DNA from: Sinomicrobium kalidii
GTDB taxonomy: Bacteria > Bacteroidota > Bacteroidia > Flavobacteriales > Flavobacteriaceae
DNA length: 64,000 nucleotides
Assembly: GCF_021183825.1 (NCBI RefSeq)
Contig: NZ_CP089211.1
Location: 2,604,001-2,668,000 of the forward strand
Reading direction: 5' to 3'
Shown: positions 8,190 to 18,034 of the stretch, one piece after another
Position numbering within the stretch: position 1 is the stretch's first letter
How the letters are laid out: every line of letters starts with the position of its first letter
The notes under the pieces: generated by a model
The model's input: the letters and a program-made list of their open reading frames with translations, nothing else
What the model was told of the DNA's origin: nothing
The model's database searches: none
Translations under genes and position numbers: made by a program

Positions 8190-10211
8190 TTACGGGTAAA
8201 TAATGACCTTGCTGTTTTTGTAAAAGTGCTTTTCGAGTTTAGCTGGGAGGTTGTCCAGTGTGTTTATATGGGAAACCGAACCTTTTCTGGCCGAAATCAG
8301 GACAAACAGATCCTCTGCGGTTAGTTGTTCGGAAAAACCGAAAAAGCCGTCCCTGCCTTTAAAATTGCTGAATTTGCTGTTGGAATTGGGGTAGTTGAGT
8401 TTATTGTATTTAGTAATGGCCTTTTCCGTATCTTTATTGCAACTGTATATAATGGGAATGCTCAGTTCCTGTCCGAGTTTTGTAACCTTATCGATCCATA
8501 ATTCAAAACCCTTTTCGAGTTCGGCCAACGGAGGAACCGCAATAAATATCTTGTTATGGTTGACCAGTGTATTTTTCAAATCGCATATAAAGAGCATTTT
8601 ATCGGTATAGGTGAGCACGTGCTCCATTTTTTCCCCTATAAGCTTGTCTACAAAACCTTTTCGCCGGGGCCAGCCCAGTAAAATGATGTTAGCCATAATT
8701 TCCCTTGCAGTCCTTGCAATTCCGCTGGAGGCATTATAGTCTATGGTAGCGATGACTTCTGTTTTTGTTTCTGATGCGGCAGCGTCTTTTGTAAAGCTTT
8801 CCAGTTTGGTTTTCGCCTTGGCAACATTTTTTTCGGCTTCCAGGTTATTCGGGACTACCGTGAGTATGGATAACGGATAAGTGGATTTTTTGTCTTTAAT
8901 TAAAATGGCAAACTCCAGGGCCTTGTCCATATTTAATGTGTTGGCAATGGGCAGGAGGATGTGCTCGTCATACAATATGGAATCATCCGGCATTTCAAGC
9001 TCTTCGTCGGAGGCTATTACAATTTGCTTGGCTGCTTTTTCCGTAACGAACGATGCTATGATGCACGTTATCAATATAAGTATAACCGTACCGTTAAGGA
9101 TATTTTCATCCAGGATATCGGCTTTGTACCCCACCAGTACAATGGCAAGTGTAGCGGCGGCCCGGGCACTGCTCAGCCCGAATATGAGCCGCAGTTCGGT
9201 ATTGGAATACTTGAAAATGAATTTTGTTAACCACGCGGTAAGCCATTTGCCGAATAAAGCTACGGCAGTTAGTATTCCGGCTACGACCAGGGCTGCCGGA
9301 CCGCTTAAAATAACGGTAATGTCCACCAGCATTCCCACACTGATGAGGAAAAAGGGAATAAACAGGGAGTTTCCTATAAATTCTATCCGGTTCATCAGGG
9401 CGGAAGAATGCGGAATGAGCCGGTTTAGTGCAAGCCCGGCCACAAATGCCCCCACTATGGATTCTACACCGGCCACTTCTGCCAGGAAAGCAGCGAAGAA
9501 AACCACCGATAATACAAAAATATAGTGCGAGTGCTTTTCGTTTTCCATCTTGCGAAAGAACCATTTCGCTATTCTCGGGATTACCAGGAACATAATGGCC
9601 GAAAAAATGGTCAGCGAAACACCGAGCCTGATCCAGAACGACTGGTTTAATGTACCCTGGCTTTCGGCAAGTATTATGGCCAGGATTACCAGGGCAGCAG
9701 TATCGGCCAGCACGGTGCCGCCTACCGTAATGGCTACCGCCTGGTTTTTAGCCACCCCGAGCTTGCTTACTATGGGATATGTGACAAGGGTATGGGTAGC
9801 AAGCATACTGGCCGTTAAAAAGCTCGGGTTGAAATCATAGCCCAAAACGTAATAACAAACCGGAAAGGCCGTACCCAGGGGAATAATAAATGTTAGAAAG
9901 CCGAATAAAATGCTTTTGTTCCTGTTGGCTTTAAATTCGTTCATGTCCAGTTCTAGCCCGGCTATGAACATGATATATAAAAGTCCGATGGTCGAGAAGA
10001 GATCAACTGCCGAATTTTTGGCCAGCAGGTTTAAACCGTTCGGACCGATGATGACCCCGGAAATTATTAATCCTATAATTCCCGGGATATTTAACTTCTT
10101 GAGAAGGATAGGGGATAACAGGATGATAAAAAGTATCAGGGAAAACACCAGGACCGGGTTGTCCAGAGGCAGACTGAATTCATGGAGTAAATGCTCGAAA
10201 AAATTATTCAT
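8190..10211 (-). CDS. CPA2-type cation/proton antiporter with C-terminal USP-like domain
   Basis: A 673-residue inner-membrane protein. Residues 1-390 form about 12 transmembrane helices of the Na+/H+ exchanger domain (PF00999 type), including VESIVGAFVAGLALNR with the kind of acidic and small residues found in the ion path. The soluble remainder (about 410-673) resembles tandem universal-stress-protein domains. It overlaps the upstream DUF202 gene by 8 bp and is 10 bp from the SLC13 gene, indicating coupled expression. Likely monovalent cation or pH homeostasis; the ion is not determinable. Confidence 0.86.
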   Translation of the reverse strand: MNNFFEHLLHEFSLPLDNPVLVFSLILFIILLSPILLKKLNIPGIIGLIISGVIIGPNGLNLLAKNSAVDLFSTIGLLYIMFIAGLELDMNEFKANRNKSILFGFLTFIIPLGTAFPVCYYVLGYDFNPSFLTASMLATHTLVTYPIVSKLGVAKNQAVAITVGGTVLADTAALVILAIILAESQGTLNQSFWIRLGVSLTIFSAIMFLVIPRIAKWFFRKMENEKHSHYIFVLSVVFFAAFLAEVAGVESIVGAFVAGLALNRLIPHSSALMNRIEFIGNSLFIPFFLISVGMLVDITVILSGPAALVVAGILTAVALFGKWLTAWLTKFIFKYSNTELRLIFGLSSARAAATLAIVLVGYKADILDENILNGTVILILITCIIASFVTEKAAKQIVIASDEELEMPDDSILYDEHILLPIANTLNMDKALEFAILIKDKKSTYPLSILTVVPNNLEAEKNVAKAKTKLESFTKDAAASETKTEVIATIDYNASSGIARTAREIMANIILLGWPRRKGFVDKLIGEKMEHVLTYTDKMLFICDLKNTLVNHNKIFIAVPPLAELEKGFELWIDKVTKLGQELSIPIIYSCNKDTEKAITKYNKLNYPNSNSKFSNFKGRDGFFGFSEQLTAEDLFVLISARKGSVSHINTLDNLPAKLEKHFYKNSKVIIYP

Positions 10212-10539
10212 CTGTATCCGTGGATTTATAGTAAAATTGTTTTAAGCTCTTTTTCAGTAACAAAAACCTGTATATACCGATAATGAGGAATATAACGCTA
10301 AGCACCAGCGATAAAATCCCGAGATATTTGAGGTTGTACAGACTGTCCAGTTGTATAAATGTAAGTCCGCCCAATACCAGGTACAGGAACGTTCGTATAT
10401 AAGACAATAAGGTTCTTTCATTGGATAAACGGGTACGTTCAACAGAAAGATGATCCCTGAGTATGATTTCTTCATCCGGATCAAAATCACGGCCGAACCT
10501 CAAAAGTCGCATTTTCCGGAACGGGATGATCTTTTTCAT
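10204..10539 (-). CDS. DUF202 family small membrane protein
   Basis: 111 residues: a basic N-terminus, the characteristic LSVERTRLSNERTLLSYIRT segment of DUF202 at about 30-50, and two transmembrane helices (about 50-70 and 78-98). The function is unknown, though family members often accompany transporters or stress proteins. It is the first gene of the minus-strand operon and overlaps the antiporter start. A TTG-N20-TATTTTG promoter lies about 155 bp upstream. Confidence 0.8.
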   Translation of the reverse strand: MKKIIPFRKMRLLRFGRDFDPDEEIILRDHLSVERTRLSNERTLLSYIRTFLYLVLGGLTFIQLDSLYNLKYLGILSLVLSVIFLIIGIYRFLLLKKSLKQFYYKSTDTDE

Positions 10540-10690
10540 GGATTAAAGTTTTGTGATAATGTCTTGTAAAAATCTGGCCTGAACCGGTTTTAAACACCGA
10601 TACGGTTTCCCGGTTTCTGCAGGCTTGCTTCAGCATTAAAAATAGCGCAATATTTTATAATGACCATACATCTGCTTTTCAAATATGCAA

Positions 10691-10720
10691 CAAAATAGGA
10701 AAATGTTAAAAAAGACCCAA
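10691..10720 (-). promoter_or_regulatory. Promoter candidate for the DUF202-antiporter-SLC13 operon
   Basis: On the minus strand TTG (10720-10718) is followed after 20 bases by TATTTTG (10697-10691), close to the Bacteroidota consensus. Confidence 0.5.
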
Positions 10721-10734
10721 TAAAAGAAGGGTTT

Positions 10735-10766
10735 TTGATATTTTCTTCTATGGTTTTCTTATTTTG
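10735..10766 (+). promoter_or_regulatory. Promoter candidate for the MBL-fold/S8 protease pair
   Basis: TTG at 10735-10737, 22 bases, then TATTTTG at 10760-10766. It would give a leader of about 165 nt before the MBL gene. Confidence 0.45.
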
Positions 10767-10940
10767 CGGACTATTTGAAGCGAACGTACAAAAAACGTTT
10801 CGTTCCCGGATACCATTACGGTCTGCAGATGTGAATTTAAGTTGGAATGAGTGCCCCGGGAGTAGCGGAAAAACGGATGAAGAAACACGTGGCGGGGAGA
10901 CCTCAATACTTCAGATTAAAAAAATTAATAAGATTATTTC

Positions 10941-11807
10941 ATGCAATTATACCCTATAGAAACAGGAAATTTTAAGCTGGACGGAGGAGCTATGTTCGGT
11001 GTAGTGCCCAAATCCCTGTGGAACAGGACCAATCCCGCAGATGCGAACAATATGATCGATATGGCGGCAAGATCCCTCCTCATTGAGGACGGCGACCGGC
11101 TTATCCTTATCGATACGGGAATGGGAAACAAGCAATCCGACAAGTTTTTCGGATATTATTACCTGTGGGGAGATGACAATATTGATAAATCCCTCGCAAA
11201 ATACGGTTTTCACCGGGACGATATTACCGATGTCTTTTTGACCCACCTCCACTTCGACCACTGCGGGGGCAGCATACAGTGGAACAAAGACATGACGGGG
11301 TATGAACCGGCGTTTAAAAATGCCAGGTTCTGGAGCAATAAAGCACACTGGAAGTGGGCCACGGAGCCCAATGCCAGGGAAAAAGCCTCCTTTCTGAAAG
11401 AAAACATCCTTCCCCTGGAAGAGAGCGGACAGTTACAATTTATGTCCACACCTTCAGGAGATTCTGATTTTCTCGAGAATTCGGAACTCGGTTTTGATAT
11501 CCTGTATGTAGACGGACATACCGACAAACAGATGATCCCTCACCTGAAATACAAGGGCAGGAACCTGGTATTCATGGCCGATCTTTTGCCTACGGTGGGG
11601 CACATTCCCCTGCCCTACGTCATGGGATACGATACCCGCCCGTTATTAACCCTTGAGGAAAAGGCGAAATTTCTGGACAGGGCGGCATCCGAAGAACTGT
11701 TCCTCTTTCTGGAACACGATGCACATCATCAGATATGTACACTGAAACATACCGAAAAAGGAGTTCGCCTTGGCGACACATATACTTTTGACGAAATATT
11801 TAATTAA
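10941..11807 (+). CDS. MBL-fold metallo-hydrolase
   Basis: 288 residues with the zinc motif THLHFDHCGG (His102, His104, Asp106, His107), a DTGMGN loop near residue 55, a later metal Asp in MADLLP and a C-terminal His in EHDAHH. The overall pattern resembles the lactonase-like (AHL lactonase/ornithine-lipid hydrolase) branch of the metallo-beta-lactamase fold, but the substrate is unknown. It ends 47 bp before the likely start of the S8 protease gene, suggesting cotranscription. Confidence 0.85.
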   Translation: MQLYPIETGNFKLDGGAMFGVVPKSLWNRTNPADANNMIDMAARSLLIEDGDRLILIDTGMGNKQSDKFFGYYYLWGDDNIDKSLAKYGFHRDDITDVFLTHLHFDHCGGSIQWNKDMTGYEPAFKNARFWSNKAHWKWATEPNAREKASFLKENILPLEESGQLQFMSTPSGDSDFLENSELGFDILYVDGHTDKQMIPHLKYKGRNLVFMADLLPTVGHIPLPYVMGYDTRPLLTLEEKAKFLDRAASEELFLFLEHDAHHQICTLKHTEKGVRLGDTYTFDEIFN

Positions 11808-11854
11808 ATGAAATGATTGGTCGGGGAACGACCGGAAAAAAGATGCACACAATT

Positions 11855-13489
11855 ATGAACCTGAGAAAATCCTTTTTAGTACCGGTTTCGGCAGCACTGC
11901 TGCTTGCGGGTTGCGGAACCACGGCTATTGTCTCCACCCCCATAGAAAATATAGATACGGTACCCCTTAAGGTCGCTGACCTGAATGAGAACGAGTTCAA
12001 AACCTGGCCTCATGCAGATCTTATTGCCGATACCATTCCCGGAATGAGTGTAAACCGGGTTTATGAAGAATTACTGAAAGGCAGGAAAAGCGAGAAAGTG
12101 ATCGTGGGAGTTGTAGACTCCGGGGTGGACATTGAGCACGAAGATCTGAAGGAGGTTATATGGGTCAATGAAAAAGAAATTCCCGGTAATGGCAAAGACG
12201 ATGACGGCAACGGCTATGTTGATGATGTGCACGGCTGGAATTTCCTCGGCGATGCCCTCAATGAAAACCTGGAATATGTAAGGATACTTAAAAAGGGGGA
12301 CGACGGTTCCGAAGTGTATAAAAAAGCGAAGGCCGAATACGAAAAAGAACTGGAGGAAGCCAAGCTGAACAAAAATCAGTACGAACAAATACTGCAGATG
12401 GTAAAAAATGCCGACGACCTTGTACAGGAAGAACTGGGAAAAGAAGACTATACCAGGGAAGAACTGGAAAAACTCCCGTCTTCCGACCTGAAACTGCTTC
12501 AGGCGAAGTCCGTCCTTACCAATGTCCTGTCCATAGACCCGGCAATGCAGACCATCGCAGGTGTAAAGAAGGAGTTGAAAGAAGGGATCGGGTATTTTAG
12601 TGATCAGTTGAACTATAACCTGAACATGGATTTTGACGGAAGGAGAATTGTCGGTGACGATCCTGATGATATCAATGATACCGATTACGGTAATAATAAT
12701 GTTATCGGACCGGACAAGGAAGAAGCCAAACACGGTACCCATGTTTCCGGGATTATAGCTGCAGTCCGTAACAATGGCATCGGAATGAACGGGGTAGCCA
12801 ACAATGTGAAGATCATGGCGGTAAGGGCGGTACCCAACGGCGATGAATATGACAAGGACATTGCACTGGCCCTCCGCTATGCGGTGGATAACGGAGCAAG
12901 AATTATCAATACGAGTTTCGGTAAATACTATTCTCCCCACCCCGAATGGGTAAGGGATGCCATAAAATACGCGGCCGAACACGATGTGCTTATCGTCAAT
13001 GCCGCCGGGAACGAATCCAAAAACCTGGACGAGACCGATGTATATCCGAACGATGCTGTGGATAACGGTCCCGAGGTCTCCGATAATTTTTTGACCGTTG
13101 GGGCGCTTAATTATACGTATGGTCCGGAAATGATAGCCAAGTTTTCCAATTATGGCAAAAATAATGTCGATGTTTTTGCCCCGGGAACCAAAATATGGTC
13201 TGCGATCCCGAACAACAAGTATAAATTTGAACAGGGGACTTCCATGGCCTCACCGGAAGTTGCCGGGGTGGCAGCCCTCATACGTTCGTATTATCCCGAC
13301 CTTACGGCACCTCAGGTGAAAAAGATCATTATGCATTCCGGTCTGGCCTCGAAAACCAATGTTATACTTGAAGGCGACCCGGAGAAAAAACAACCCTTTT
13401 CCGAAGTTTCCAGGTCCGGAAGGATGGTAAATGCCTATAACGCCATCATTATGGCCGACAAGGTTTCACGAAAGAAACTAAACCTGTAA
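11855..13489 (+). CDS. S8 (subtilisin-like) serine protease, lipoprotein
   Basis: An exported protease, 544 residues from the start used here. I chose the ATG at 11855 because it gives a compact lipoprotein signal (MNLRKSFLVPVSAALLLAGC) with the lipobox Cys at 20; the open frame begins 42 bases earlier. The catalytic triad is complete: Asp in VVDSGVDIEH, His in HGTHVSGIIAA, Ser in GTSMASPEVAG. About 150 residues between the Asp and His motifs form a charged, coiled-coil-like insertion, which some Bacteroidota S8 lipoproteins also carry. Probably anchored in the cell envelope. Confidence 0.9.
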   Translation: MNLRKSFLVPVSAALLLAGCGTTAIVSTPIENIDTVPLKVADLNENEFKTWPHADLIADTIPGMSVNRVYEELLKGRKSEKVIVGVVDSGVDIEHEDLKEVIWVNEKEIPGNGKDDDGNGYVDDVHGWNFLGDALNENLEYVRILKKGDDGSEVYKKAKAEYEKELEEAKLNKNQYEQILQMVKNADDLVQEELGKEDYTREELEKLPSSDLKLLQAKSVLTNVLSIDPAMQTIAGVKKELKEGIGYFSDQLNYNLNMDFDGRRIVGDDPDDINDTDYGNNNVIGPDKEEAKHGTHVSGIIAAVRNNGIGMNGVANNVKIMAVRAVPNGDEYDKDIALALRYAVDNGARIINTSFGKYYSPHPEWVRDAIKYAAEHDVLIVNAAGNESKNLDETDVYPNDAVDNGPEVSDNFLTVGALNYTYGPEMIAKFSNYGKNNVDVFAPGTKIWSAIPNNKYKFEQGTSMASPEVAGVAALIRSYYPDLTAPQVKKIIMHSGLASKTNVILEGDPEKKQPFSEVSRSGRMVNAYNAIIMADKVSRKKLNL

Positions 13490-13576
13490 GAAATCATAAA
13501 GCCCCTGCAATGTCCCGTTTTTACGGAAAAAGACCTAACTTGCCTGCCCGCAATTATTGAAGTAAAAACAACGTAT

Positions 13577-15454
13577 ATGAAAAAGTTAATTCTGGCGTGT
13601 TCCGTTCTCCTGACCTTATACAGGGTGAATGCACAAACAGAACAGGTACAAGACCCCTATTACTGGCAGCAGCATGTAGATTATAAGATGGAGATCGACA
13701 TGGATGTGAAGAACTTCCGCTACACAGGGAAGCAGGAGTTGATCTACACCAATAATTCTCCCGATGTGCTGGACAAGGTGTTTTATCATTTATATTTCAA
13801 TGCTTTTCAGCCCGGGAGTGAAATGGACGCGCGTTTAAAGTCCATTGCCGATCCGGACAAGCGGATGGTCAACAAGATGGGACCGGAAAACAAAAGCCGT
13901 ATTGAAGCGCTTCAACCGGATGAAATAGGGTATATAAAAGTACATTCCCTCACTCAGGACGGACAACCCTTAACTTATGAAACCGAAGGGACCGTATTGG
14001 AAGTAAGCCTTGCCAAACCGTTAAAACCCGGAGCATCCACCGAATTGGTGATGGATTTCGAAGGCCAGGTCCCGCTTCAGATACGAAGGTCCGGGCGCAA
14101 CAGTAAAGAAGGCGTGGCCCTGTCCATGACACAATGGTACCCCAAAATGGCCGAATACGACTTTGAAGGCTGGCATGCCGATCCGTATATTGCCCGCGAA
14201 TTTCACGGGGTATGGGGAAATTTCGATGTAAAGATCACTATTGATAAAGATTATGTGCTTGGCGGAACAGGCAACCTGCAGAATGCCGATGAAATAGGGT
14301 ACGGTTACGAAAAAGAAGGAACCAAAGTAAAACGTCCGAAGGGAAAAAAACTGACCTGGCATTTTATGGCCCCCGATGTACACGATTTTGCCTGGGGGGC
14401 TGATCCCGAATTCCTCCACGATGTGCTGGAGACCAGGAGCGGCACAACACTGCACTTTCTCTATAAAGACAATCCGGATATTGTGGAAAACTGGAAAAAA
14501 CTCCAGCCCAAGACGGCCGAATTACTCGATTTCTACAACAAGAATATAGGGCCTTACCCCTGGAAACAGTATTCCGTGATCCAGGGCGGTGACGGAGGTA
14601 TGGAGTATGCCATGTGTACCCTGATCACCGGAGAACGCAGCTTTGGAAGCCTGGTAGGAGTAACCGCTCACGAATTGGCACATGCGTGGTTTCAGCATTT
14701 GCTGGCTACCAACGAGTCCAAACATGCCTGGATGGATGAAGGTTTTACCTCGTTTATTTCCGACCTGGCAGCCAATGAGATCATGGAAAAAAACAAGGCC
14801 AATCCTTTTGAAGGCGCTTACCGGAGTTATTTTTCCCTGGTAAATTCGGGCAAAGAACAACCGCAAACCACACATAGCGACCGTTATGTGGAAAACAGGG
14901 CCTATTCCGCTGCAGCATACAGCAAAGGGGAAGTATTCCTGGCGCAACTGGGATATGTCATCGGGCAGGATAAACTGATGGAAACCCTGCACCGATATTA
15001 CGAAGACTTTAAATTCAGGCACCCCACGCCCAACGATTTTAAACGCGTGGCGGAAAAAGTGTCCGGGTTTCAGCTCGACTGGTATCTCACCGATTGGACC
15101 AAAACGACCAATACCATTGATTACGGTATCGGGGAAGTAACGGCAGAAGGAAGAGACAGGACCAGAATTAAGCTGGAACGTATAGGGCTTATGCCCATGC
15201 CGGTCGATGTACTGGTAGTGTACAAGGACGATTCTTATGAGACATTCTATGCCCCCCTGCGGATGATGCATGGTATAAAGGAAAATCCGTATCCAAACCT
15301 CGAAAGAACAGTGCTTCCGGACTGGGCCTGGGCCTATCCGGACTACGAATTTACCATTGACAAACCCAAGAGCGAAATCAAGGCCATTGTCATTGACCCT
15401 TCGGAACTGATGGCCGATGTGGATAAGAGCAATAACGGGATAACCTTCGAATAA
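13577..15454 (+). CDS. M1 family metallopeptidase (aminopeptidase N type)
   Basis: 625 residues with an N-terminal signal peptide ending at VNAQ. The M1 zinc site is intact: HELAH near residue 365, exactly 18 residues, then Glu in MDEGF. The substrate N-terminus loop is GGMEYAM near 340, a variant of GxMEN. After the catalytic domain there is a beta-rich C-terminal part. It likely removes amino acids from peptides in the periplasm or at the cell surface. It stands 87 bp after the S8 protease and ends in a terminator shared with no other gene. Confidence 0.92.
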   Translation: MKKLILACSVLLTLYRVNAQTEQVQDPYYWQQHVDYKMEIDMDVKNFRYTGKQELIYTNNSPDVLDKVFYHLYFNAFQPGSEMDARLKSIADPDKRMVNKMGPENKSRIEALQPDEIGYIKVHSLTQDGQPLTYETEGTVLEVSLAKPLKPGASTELVMDFEGQVPLQIRRSGRNSKEGVALSMTQWYPKMAEYDFEGWHADPYIAREFHGVWGNFDVKITIDKDYVLGGTGNLQNADEIGYGYEKEGTKVKRPKGKKLTWHFMAPDVHDFAWGADPEFLHDVLETRSGTTLHFLYKDNPDIVENWKKLQPKTAELLDFYNKNIGPYPWKQYSVIQGGDGGMEYAMCTLITGERSFGSLVGVTAHELAHAWFQHLLATNESKHAWMDEGFTSFISDLAANEIMEKNKANPFEGAYRSYFSLVNSGKEQPQTTHSDRYVENRAYSAAAYSKGEVFLAQLGYVIGQDKLMETLHRYYEDFKFRHPTPNDFKRVAEKVSGFQLDWYLTDWTKTTNTIDYGIGEVTAEGRDRTRIKLERIGLMPMPVDVLVVYKDDSYETFYAPLRMMHGIKENPYPNLERTVLPDWAWAYPDYEFTIDKPKSEIKAIVIDPSELMADVDKSNNGITFE

Positions 15455-15480
15455 CGGAAAATTTCCCTTTATCATATCTG

Positions 15481-15510
15481 AAAACCTCCCGCCTTTCGGG
15501 AGGTTTTTCT
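15481..15510 (+). terminator. Rho-independent terminator after the M1 peptidase gene
   Basis: AAAACCTCCCG and CGGGAGGTTTT form a perfect 11-bp stem with a 5-base loop, followed by T residues. The rnpA start lies only 21 bp downstream, so some readthrough into rnpA is possible. Confidence 0.9.
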
Positions 15511-15531
15511 ATTTTTACAAAAAGTTCCCGG

Positions 15532-15918
15532 ATGAATTACAGTTTTCCGAAAAAGGAAAAATTAAAGAGCAGGAAGCTCATAAGGCAGCTTTTCGCTGAG
15601 GGCAGGAGTGTTTCAAAATTTCCGCTCCGGTTGGTCTACTTAAAAACCGATTTGCCGGAAGAAACCGCCATACAGGCTGCCGTTTCAGTAAGCAAACGCA
15701 GTTTTAAGAGGGCTGTGGACCGGAACCGGATAAAACGGTTGCTCAGGGAAGCTTATCGCCTCAATAAACACAAGGTTATGGAAGAAACCGGGGCCCGCTA
15801 TGCCTTTATGATTTTGTATATTGGCAGGGAGATGCCGGAATACGAAAAGATAGATCGTAAAATGCAGCAGTTACTGACTCTTTTTCTGGAAAACAAAGCA
15901 GGAAGTAAAAGCCGTTAA
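15532..15918 (+). CDS. rnpA: Ribonuclease P protein component
   Basis: Protein cofactor of RNase P, which matures tRNA 5' ends. It is a 128-residue, strongly basic protein with the RNR motif region KRAVDRNRIKRLLREAYR at about 65. In most bacteria rnpA adjoins rpmH; that gene is not here, and the chromosomal context (M1 peptidase upstream, pncB downstream) is that of Bacteroidota, where rnpA often stands near an S41 peptidase gene. Confidence 0.95.
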   Translation: MNYSFPKKEKLKSRKLIRQLFAEGRSVSKFPLRLVYLKTDLPEETAIQAAVSVSKRSFKRAVDRNRIKRLLREAYRLNKHKVMEETGARYAFMILYIGREMPEYEKIDRKMQQLLTLFLENKAGSKSR

Positions 15919-15936
15919 CCGTAAAAAGATTAAAAA

Positions 15937-17349
15937 ATGACCTTTAATACTGCACTGTATACAGACCTTTACCAGCTTGCCATGGGACAGGCCTACTATT
16001 TGAAAGGAAAGCACGAGAAAGAAGCCTCTTTCGATTATTTCTACAGGAAAGCTCCGTTTAACGGGGGGTATGTGCTTTTCTGCGGCCTGGAAGATGCCCT
16101 GGACTGGCTGGAAAATGTGTCTTTTTCTGAAGAAGATCTGGATTATCTTCTGCAACAGGGATTTGATCGCCGCTTTGTGGATTACCTGCGCGGTTTTAAA
16201 TTTACCGGTACCGTGCAAAGTGTGGCCGAAGGAGAAGTGGTCTTTCCCTTTGCGCCTATAATGACCGTTACAGGTCCCGTGGTGGAATGCCAGATTGTTG
16301 AAACCTTTTTACTGAACGGCCTTAATTTTCAGTCGCTTATAGCCACAAAGGCCAGTCGGATCCGCTATATTTCAGGGCAGGATAAAACCCTGGCGGAATT
16401 CGGTTTACGGCGTGCTCAGGGATATGCCGGACTGCAAGCATCACGCGCCGCTTTTATAGGTGGTTTTGACGCTACATCCAATGTACTTGCGGGAAGAACC
16501 TATAACATTCCGATCACGGGGACTATGGCGCATGCTTATGTACAGAGTTATGATGATGAACTCACTGCCTTCCGGGATTTTGCAGAAACACACCCGGATA
16601 ATTGTGTGCTGCTGGTAGATACCTACAACACGCTGGAGAGCGGAATTCCGAATGCCATTACCGTGGCCCGTGAGCTCGAACAAAAGGGCAAAAAACTGAT
16701 CGGGATAAGGCTGGACAGCGGAGACCTGGCCTATTTATCCAAGGCAGCCCGGAAAATGCTGGACGATGCTGGCTTTTCTCACGTCAAGATCGCCGCATCC
16801 AACCAGTTGGATGAATACGTCATCCGGAGCCTTAAAGAACAACAGGCGGCCATAGATATCTTCGGTGTGGGCACCAACCTTGTTGTAGGGCATGAGAACG
16901 CTGCATTGGACGGGGTGTATAAATTGTGTAATTTTGATGGAGAACCCCGGATAAAAATATCCGAAAACCTGAAAAAGATGAATTTTCCGGGACAAAAACA
17001 GGTCTATCGGTATGTGAATGGTCAGGGCGAATATGCCGCTGATGCCATAACCCTTGCTGATTTGAAAGCACCTGTCCGTATGGCACATCCCTTTGAACCC
17101 CATAAGAGGATGCCTTTGAATCCGGATGGGGCAAGACCGCTGCTCCAACCCGTGATGAAGAACGGCAAACGGCTGGTCAGAACCCGTGATGTACAGGAAA
17201 TTGCCTCGGCTGCAGGCGAAAACCTGGAATACCTGCCCGATGAACACAAACGGTTTGATTTTCCGCACGTCTATAAGGTAGGGTTAAGCCCGGAAATAGA
17301 AGAGCTGAGGGACAACCTCAAGACGGAAAAACTAAAGAAAAGCCATTAA
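15937..17349 (+). CDS. pncB: Nicotinate phosphoribosyltransferase
   Basis: Converts nicotinate and PRPP to nicotinate mononucleotide, the committed step of NAD salvage from nicotinate. The 470 residues show the family start TALYTDLYQLAMGQAY, the EFGLRRAQG active-site strand near 152-160, and the phosphate-binding region IRLDSGDLAYLS and GVGTNLV. It starts 18 bp after rnpA and ends 22 bp before pncA, which supplies nicotinate, so the two form a functional pair. Confidence 0.94.
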   Translation: MTFNTALYTDLYQLAMGQAYYLKGKHEKEASFDYFYRKAPFNGGYVLFCGLEDALDWLENVSFSEEDLDYLLQQGFDRRFVDYLRGFKFTGTVQSVAEGEVVFPFAPIMTVTGPVVECQIVETFLLNGLNFQSLIATKASRIRYISGQDKTLAEFGLRRAQGYAGLQASRAAFIGGFDATSNVLAGRTYNIPITGTMAHAYVQSYDDELTAFRDFAETHPDNCVLLVDTYNTLESGIPNAITVARELEQKGKKLIGIRLDSGDLAYLSKAARKMLDDAGFSHVKIAASNQLDEYVIRSLKEQQAAIDIFGVGTNLVVGHENAALDGVYKLCNFDGEPRIKISENLKKMNFPGQKQVYRYVNGQGEYAADAITLADLKAPVRMAHPFEPHKRMPLNPDGARPLLQPVMKNGKRLVRTRDVQEIASAAGENLEYLPDEHKRFDFPHVYKVGLSPEIEELRDNLKTEKLKKSH

Positions 17350-17371
17350 ATATAAAAAACAGAACAACCCG

Positions 17372-17977
17372 ATGAAAGCACTACTTGTTGTCGATGTACA
17401 GAATGACTTTTTGCCCGGAGGGAGTCTGGCCGTACCGCATGGAGATGAAGTCATCCCGGTGATCAATGCTCTTCAGTCCCGTTTTGACCTTGTTGTGGCT
17501 ACACAGGACTGGCATCCCGGGGGGCATCTGAGCTTTGCATCGGCACATCCCGGCAAAAATCCTTTTGAAATAACCGACCTGTACGGCCTTGAACAGGTAT
17601 TGTGGCCTGATCACTGTGTACAGGGCAGCGAAGGAGCGGAATTTGCCGCTGCGCTGGAAAAGAACAGGATAGCCGCCATCTTCAGGAAAGGAATGCATCC
17701 CGAAGTGGATAGTTACAGCGGTTTTTTTGACAACGGAAGAAGATATGCTACCGGACTGACCTCATACCTCCGGGAAATGAATGTAACAGAAGTGTATGTC
17801 GGCGGACTTGCCGCCGACTATTGTGTGTATTATACGGCAAAAGATGCCGCAATCGAGGGTTTTGAAACCCATTATATTACCAATGCAACCCGGCACATAG
17901 CCAGTGATTCTTACGAAAAGGCAATTTCCGATTTACGGGAAATTGGAGTACATTTGATAACCGCAGAAGAAGTATGA
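17372..17977 (+). CDS. pncA: Nicotinamidase
   Basis: Hydrolyses nicotinamide to nicotinate and ammonia, feeding PncB next door. It has 201 residues. Visible are the catalytic Asp in VVDVQNDFLPGGS, the metal site DWHPGGHLSF, and the nucleophilic Cys in LAADYCVYYTAKDA. The isochorismatase fold and its length are typical. It is cotranscribed with pncB, 22 bp apart. Confidence 0.95.
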   Translation: MKALLVVDVQNDFLPGGSLAVPHGDEVIPVINALQSRFDLVVATQDWHPGGHLSFASAHPGKNPFEITDLYGLEQVLWPDHCVQGSEGAEFAAALEKNRIAAIFRKGMHPEVDSYSGFFDNGRRYATGLTSYLREMNVTEVYVGGLAADYCVYYTAKDAAIEGFETHYITNATRHIASDSYEKAISDLREIGVHLITAEEV

Positions 17978-18034
17978 TGCAAAACGGTTTATCCGGACAC
18001 GAGCACAAGACTGAATAACCAAAACCCAGAATCC

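Larger units (their letters stand above)
10540..10940. other. Divergent intergenic region
   Basis: A 401-bp gap between two divergent transcription units. No gene is seen. It contains back-to-back promoter candidates (10691-10720 minus, 10735-10766 plus), only 14 bp apart. Confidence 0.6.

Noticed and set aside
12071..12982. Long minus-strand frame of 303 codons inside the S8 protease gene
   Set aside because: Antisense to the catalytic domain, hydrophobic composition due to reverse reading of acidic codons, no known family.
14522..15475. Long minus-strand frame of 317 codons inside the M1 peptidase gene
   Set aside because: Antisense to an intact peptidase whose zinc site it covers; no known domain.
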